Shown: positions 61,262 through 64,000 of the stretch, piece by piece
How the letters are laid out: each line of letters starts with the position of its first letter
Position numbering within the stretch: the first letter of the stretch is position 1
Source: Jiangella alkaliphila
GTDB taxonomy: Bacteria; Actinomycetota; Actinomycetes; Jiangellales; Jiangellaceae
Direction of reading: 5' to 3'
DNA length: 64,000 bases
NCBI RefSeq assembly: GCF_900105925.1
Contig: NZ_LT629791.1
Coordinates: 248,001 to 312,000 of the forward strand
Translations under genes and position numbers: made by a program
Notes under the pieces: generated by a model
What the model was told of the DNA's origin: nothing
What the model saw: only the letters and a program-made list of their open reading frames with translations
Databases searched by the model: none

Positions 61262-62149
61262 TCAGTCCTCCCCCGACCCCGACCCGGCGAGCCCGAACAG
61301 CCGCACCGCGTTGTCGCGCAGGATCTTCCGCCGCGACGTCTCCTTCCAGCCGAGCTGGTCGAACTCGGCCAGCCAGCGGTCCGCGGTCAGGACCGGCCAG
61401 TCGGTGCCGAACAGCACCCGGTCGGAGATCACCGAGTCGGCGTAGCGCACGACCTCCGGCGGCAGGTACTTCGGCCCCCAGCCGGACAGGTCCAGGTAGA
61501 CGTTGGACTTGTGCCAGACCATGGCGATGTTGTCCAGGTGCCACGGCCAGGCGGGGTGGGCAGAGATGATCCGCAGCTCGGGGAACTCGGCCGCGACGTC
61601 GTCGACGTACGGGATCGGCCGGGCGTTCTCCAGCCGGTGGCCGCCCCCGCCCGGCGTCCCCGCGCCCGCGCCGGGGAAGCCGCCGTGGAACATCACCACC
61701 AGCCCCAGCTCGGCGCAGGTCTCCCAGAGCGGGAAGAACCGCCGGTCGTTCGGGAGAAACCGCTGCCGCGACGGGTTCAGCTCGCCCACGCCGGCGATGC
61801 CGTACTCGCCGTGGCAGCGGCGGATCTCCGCGACCGCCGCCGCGCCCTTCCAAGGGTCGATCCCGGCGAAGGCGAGGAAGACGTCGGGATGGTCGGCCTG
61901 CGCCTTGCCGAGCAGGTCGTTCGGCGCGCCGCGGATGCCCGACGTGGTCTCGGAGTCGGAGTTGACGATCACCGCCATCATCCGGCGGGACCGGTACTGG
62001 TCGGCCTGCTCGGCGAACGAGACGACCGGCCGCTGCTGCCCGAAGTGCTGGGCCATCTGCGCCCGGCGCGGCCCCATCGCGGCGAGGAACTCCTCGGTCT
62101 GCGGGTGCGTGTGGACGTCGATCGCCACCAGGTCGTCGGGGACCGTCAC
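61262..62149 (-). CDS. amidohydrolase-family enzyme (ring-fission pathway hydrolase or hydratase candidate)
   Basis: A 295-residue amidohydrolase_2-type protein. The metal-binding HxH is in VAIDVHTHPQTEEFLA, another metal-ligand His is in VVMFHGGFPG, a third in IISAHPAWPWHLDN, and the catalytic Asp in VLFGTDWPVL. In the protocatechuate 4,5-cleavage route, members of this superfamily serve as LigI (lactonase) and LigJ (4-oxalomesaconate hydratase), so a similar step is plausible here. The GTG at 62149 overlaps the CoA-transferase stop (GTGA). Confidence 0.86.
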   Translation of the reverse strand: MTVPDDLVAIDVHTHPQTEEFLAAMGPRRAQMAQHFGQQRPVVSFAEQADQYRSRRMMAVIVNSDSETTSGIRGAPNDLLGKAQADHPDVFLAFAGIDPWKGAAAVAEIRRCHGEYGIAGVGELNPSRQRFLPNDRRFFPLWETCAELGLVVMFHGGFPGAGAGTPGGGGHRLENARPIPYVDDVAAEFPELRIISAHPAWPWHLDNIAMVWHKSNVYLDLSGWGPKYLPPEVVRYADSVISDRVLFGTDWPVLTADRWLAEFDQLGWKETSRRKILRDNAVRLFGLAGSGSGED

Positions 62150-63267
62150 GACGCCACCGTCTCGCCGGCCGCCAGCGGCGGGGCCGGCCGGTACTCGGGC
62201 GCGCCGCTGCGGTGGAACACCGTCGACAGCCGCGGCTGCAGCACCTCGCGGCCGTCCGGCTCGGCCACCGGCGCGGTCAGCGCGAGGTGCGCGACCTGCG
62301 GGTCGGCCAGCAGCTCGTCGACGTCGTTGAGCGCCGCGTGCGGGATGTCGGCGGCGGCCAGCCGGCCCAGCCACTGCTCCCGCGGCCGGGCGGCGGTGAT
62401 CTCCTTGAGCACGGCGTCGAGCAGGTCGTAGTGCCGCACCCGGTTCTCCCGGCTGGCGAAGCGCGGGTCGTGCGCGAGGTCGGGCCGCTCGAGCACGTCC
62501 AGCAGCGCCGTCCAGAACTTCTCCGGCACGGACAGGTGGACGACGAACGCGCCGCCGTCGGAGCCGACGCAGGCGAACGCCTGGGCACGCCGCGGCCGGC
62601 TGTCCGGCCGGGCGATCTCGCCGGTGCGCAGGTACGTCGACACCGGCTCGGTCAGGAAGTCGACGACCGAACCGAGCATGGACACCTCGACGTGCTCGCC
62701 CCGCCCGGTGCGCTGCCGGGCGTGCAGCGCGGCGAGGACCGCCTGGGCGGCGGACATCCCCGAGAGTAGGTCGGAGAAGGCCGGGCCCAGCGGGCGCATC
62801 GTCCCGGCCGGCACGACCTGGCTGTACATGCCGCTGAGCGCGGAGATCACGGTGTCGTACGCGGGCCGGCCGGCGTACGGGCCGTCCGGGCCGAACCCGG
62901 TGATCGAGCAGACGATCAGCCGCGGGTTGACCCGCTCCAGCTCGGGGTAGCCGAAGCCGAGCCGGCCGATGACGCCGGGCCGGAAGTTCTCGATCAGCAC
63001 GTCGGCGGTCGCCACCAGCCGGGTCAGCTCGGCCTTGCCCGGCTCGGTCTTCAGGTCCAGCACGACGCCGGACTTGTTGCGGTTGTACGCGGCGAACTGC
63101 GGGCTGCTCGCGGCGTCGCCGCCCTCCCACCGGCGCATCGGGTCGCCGCTGGGCGCCTCCACCTTGAGTACGTCGGCGCCCAGGTCGGCCAGCAGCTTCC
63201 CGGCGAACGGCCCGGAGATGTACTGGGCCAGCTCGATCACGCGCAGGCCGGCCAGCGGGCCGCTCAT
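62146..63267 (-). CDS. CaiB/BaiF-family CoA-transferase
   Basis: A 373-residue family III CoA-transferase. PLAGLRVIELAQYISGPFAG, then LLADLGADVLKVEAPSGDPM and the RNKSGVVLDLKTEPGK block are standard. The catalytic Asp is probably that of GRPAYDTVISALSGMY (about residue 140-160). ENFRPGVIGRLGFGYPEL is the family CoA-site motif. It moves CoA between carboxylic acids. In this operon it could activate an aromatic acid or a ring-fission acid. Start and stop overlap the neighbours by four bases. Confidence 0.92.
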   Translation of the reverse strand: MSGPLAGLRVIELAQYISGPFAGKLLADLGADVLKVEAPSGDPMRRWEGGDAASSPQFAAYNRNKSGVVLDLKTEPGKAELTRLVATADVLIENFRPGVIGRLGFGYPELERVNPRLIVCSITGFGPDGPYAGRPAYDTVISALSGMYSQVVPAGTMRPLGPAFSDLLSGMSAAQAVLAALHARQRTGRGEHVEVSMLGSVVDFLTEPVSTYLRTGEIARPDSRPRRAQAFACVGSDGGAFVVHLSVPEKFWTALLDVLERPDLAHDPRFASRENRVRHYDLLDAVLKEITAARPREQWLGRLAAADIPHAALNDVDELLADPQVAHLALTAPVAEPDGREVLQPRLSTVFHRSGAPEYRPAPPLAAGETVAS

Positions 63268-63860
63268 CGGGTCGTCATCTCTTCGTGCTCCTCGCTGAGC
63301 TCATCGGGACGGTCGTCGTACGTGGTGGCGCCGTTGTGGGTGATCAGCAGGTGCACGGGAACGGCCTCGCTCACCAGCGAGGTGACCGGGCAGCGCCGGG
63401 CCGCCTCGCGGACGACGGCGATCACGGCGTCCGGCGCCGCGGGGCTACGCAGCCGGACGTCGAGCACGAACCACTGCGGGTGCGCGGGGACGTCGTCGAC
63501 CAAGTGCTCGCCGCGCATGTCCAGCAGCGTGCGGACGTCGATCTGCAGCTCGTGCAGGGCGGCGTCGTGCAGCGCGGCCACCTTCGCGCACCAGACCTGC
63601 AGGCAGAACGCCAGGCCGCTGAGCAGGTAGCGCATCGGGCTGGGCGCCGAGCCCAAGCCGGCCCGGGCCACCGACTCGTCGCAGTAGAACTCGTACGGCT
63701 GGTCGTACTGCATGAACCGGGCGACGGCGCGCACGTCCTGCTCCAGCCGAGTGGACACCCAGGGCCGCATCCGCGCCGCGGCGGGCTCCCGGGCCAGCCG
63801 CTCGCGGGTCGACAGGACGACCTCGCGCAGGTGCGGCGCGTTGGTCAGCTCACCGGACAC
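63264..63860 (-). CDS. OsmC-family protein
   Basis: A 198-residue OsmC/Ohr-fold protein. The first redox Cys is in GSAPSPMRYLLSGLAFCLQV and the second in ARRCPVTSLV, the standard pair for peroxide reduction. A 60-residue N-terminal extension precedes the domain. Such proteins are found in some aromatic catabolism operons, where they may protect the Fe(II) dioxygenase. The GTG at 63860 lies 11 bases inside the upstream gene. Confidence 0.88.
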   Translation of the reverse strand: MSGELTNAPHLREVVLSTRERLAREPAAARMRPWVSTRLEQDVRAVARFMQYDQPYEFYCDESVARAGLGSAPSPMRYLLSGLAFCLQVWCAKVAALHDAALHELQIDVRTLLDMRGEHLVDDVPAHPQWFVLDVRLRSPAAPDAVIAVVREAARRCPVTSLVSEAVPVHLLITHNGATTYDDRPDELSEEHEEMTTR

Positions 63861-64000
63861 GGATCACGACCTTCCCGCGCCGGCCGCGATCGCCCAGGGC
63901 GGCCCACGCGGCGTGGATCTGCGCGAGCGGGAACTCGGCGGCGATCTCGGGGACGACGACGCCGGCGGCGACCAGCTCCAAGGCCCGGGCGACGTCGGCG
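63850..64000 (-). CDS. medium-chain (quinone-type) oxidoreductase, C-terminal fragment at the window edge
   Basis: The last 49 residues of a protein continuing past the window: ADVARALELVAAGVVVPEIA, then EFPLAQIHAAWAALGDRGRR and GKVVIRVR. This is the usual C-terminus of zinc-free MDR/quinone oxidoreductases. It overlaps the OsmC gene by 11 bases and is the first visible gene of the leftward aromatic operon. Confidence 0.75.
   Translation of the reverse strand, partial: ADVARALELVAAGVVVPEIAAEFPLAQIHAAWAALGDRGRRGKVVIRVR

Noticed and set aside
1-64000. CRISPR arrays, tRNA or rRNA genes, riboswitches
   Set aside because: No spaced direct repeats, cloverleaf sequences or conserved rRNA stretches were recognised by eye. 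A tRNAscan or Rfam search would be needed to exclude small RNA genes fully.

Overview
The window is chromosomal DNA of a high-GC Gram-positive actinobacterium. Evidence: a GC-rich third codon position throughout, frequent GTG starts, many ATGA/GTGA start-stop overlaps, GAF-ANTAR regulators, a SARP/BTAD regulator, LAL-type LuxR regulators, an LAxTG-type wall-anchored protein and a G5/Excalibur-type lipoprotein. The gene content would suit a soil or plant-associated genus such as Jiangella, but that name is an inference only. No rRNA, tRNA or CRISPR array was seen.

Region 1 (1-14141) is a glycan-utilisation locus. A leftward operon reads: two FAD-dependent oxidoreductases, a GH38-like mannosidase, a Tat-exported SGNH hydrolase, then an LplA/LplB/LplC-type sugar ABC importer, the last permease being cut by the window edge. 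Most junctions are 4-bp overlaps. Divergent from it are a third FAD oxidoreductase and a LacI-type regulator with an expanded hinge repeat. The 183-bp divergent spacer holds two near-identical 12-bp palindromes of the form GCTRATATYAGC, one beside each predicted promoter.

Region 2 (14138-27439) begins with a RibD-type reductase and a TfoX-N protein. A second leftward import operon (23564 to 15082) follows: solute-binding lipoprotein, two permeases, an unusual fusion of a ceramidase-like domain with a GH13 amylase domain, an enolase-superfamily enzyme and a DegT-like PLP enzyme. Divergent from it is a rightward GntR - SDR - sensory-rhodopsin-transducer-like - MDR dehydrogenase operon. That operon ends in a 72-bp inverted repeat shared with a convergent LysR gene.

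Region 3 (27528-41931) contains an MFS exporter, small envelope and conserved proteins, an Rv2629/baeRF (Balon-like) protein, four GAF-ANTAR regulators within 4 kb with a TetR regulator among them, two divergent large ATPase-LuxR regulators and a sigma factor.

Region 4 (41932-53168) contains a compound palindromic element, an 1,817-residue wall-anchored repeat protein, a lipoprotein and a Tat-exported DyP-type peroxidase. At the peroxidase stop codon lies an IS1182-family element whose transposase is split by an IS256-family element. The 8-bp target duplication is intact, and removing the IS256 element restores the reading frame.

Region 5 (53359-64000) contains a CMD-family protein translationally coupled to a SARP/BTAD regulator, a rhodanese, idi, GNAT, PNPOx-like and EEP phosphatase genes, and a leftward aromatic meta-cleavage operon: MDR oxidoreductase (partial), OsmC, CaiB/BaiF CoA-transferase, amidohydrolase, LigB, LigA and LysR.

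All functional calls come from reading translated motifs. No database search was run.
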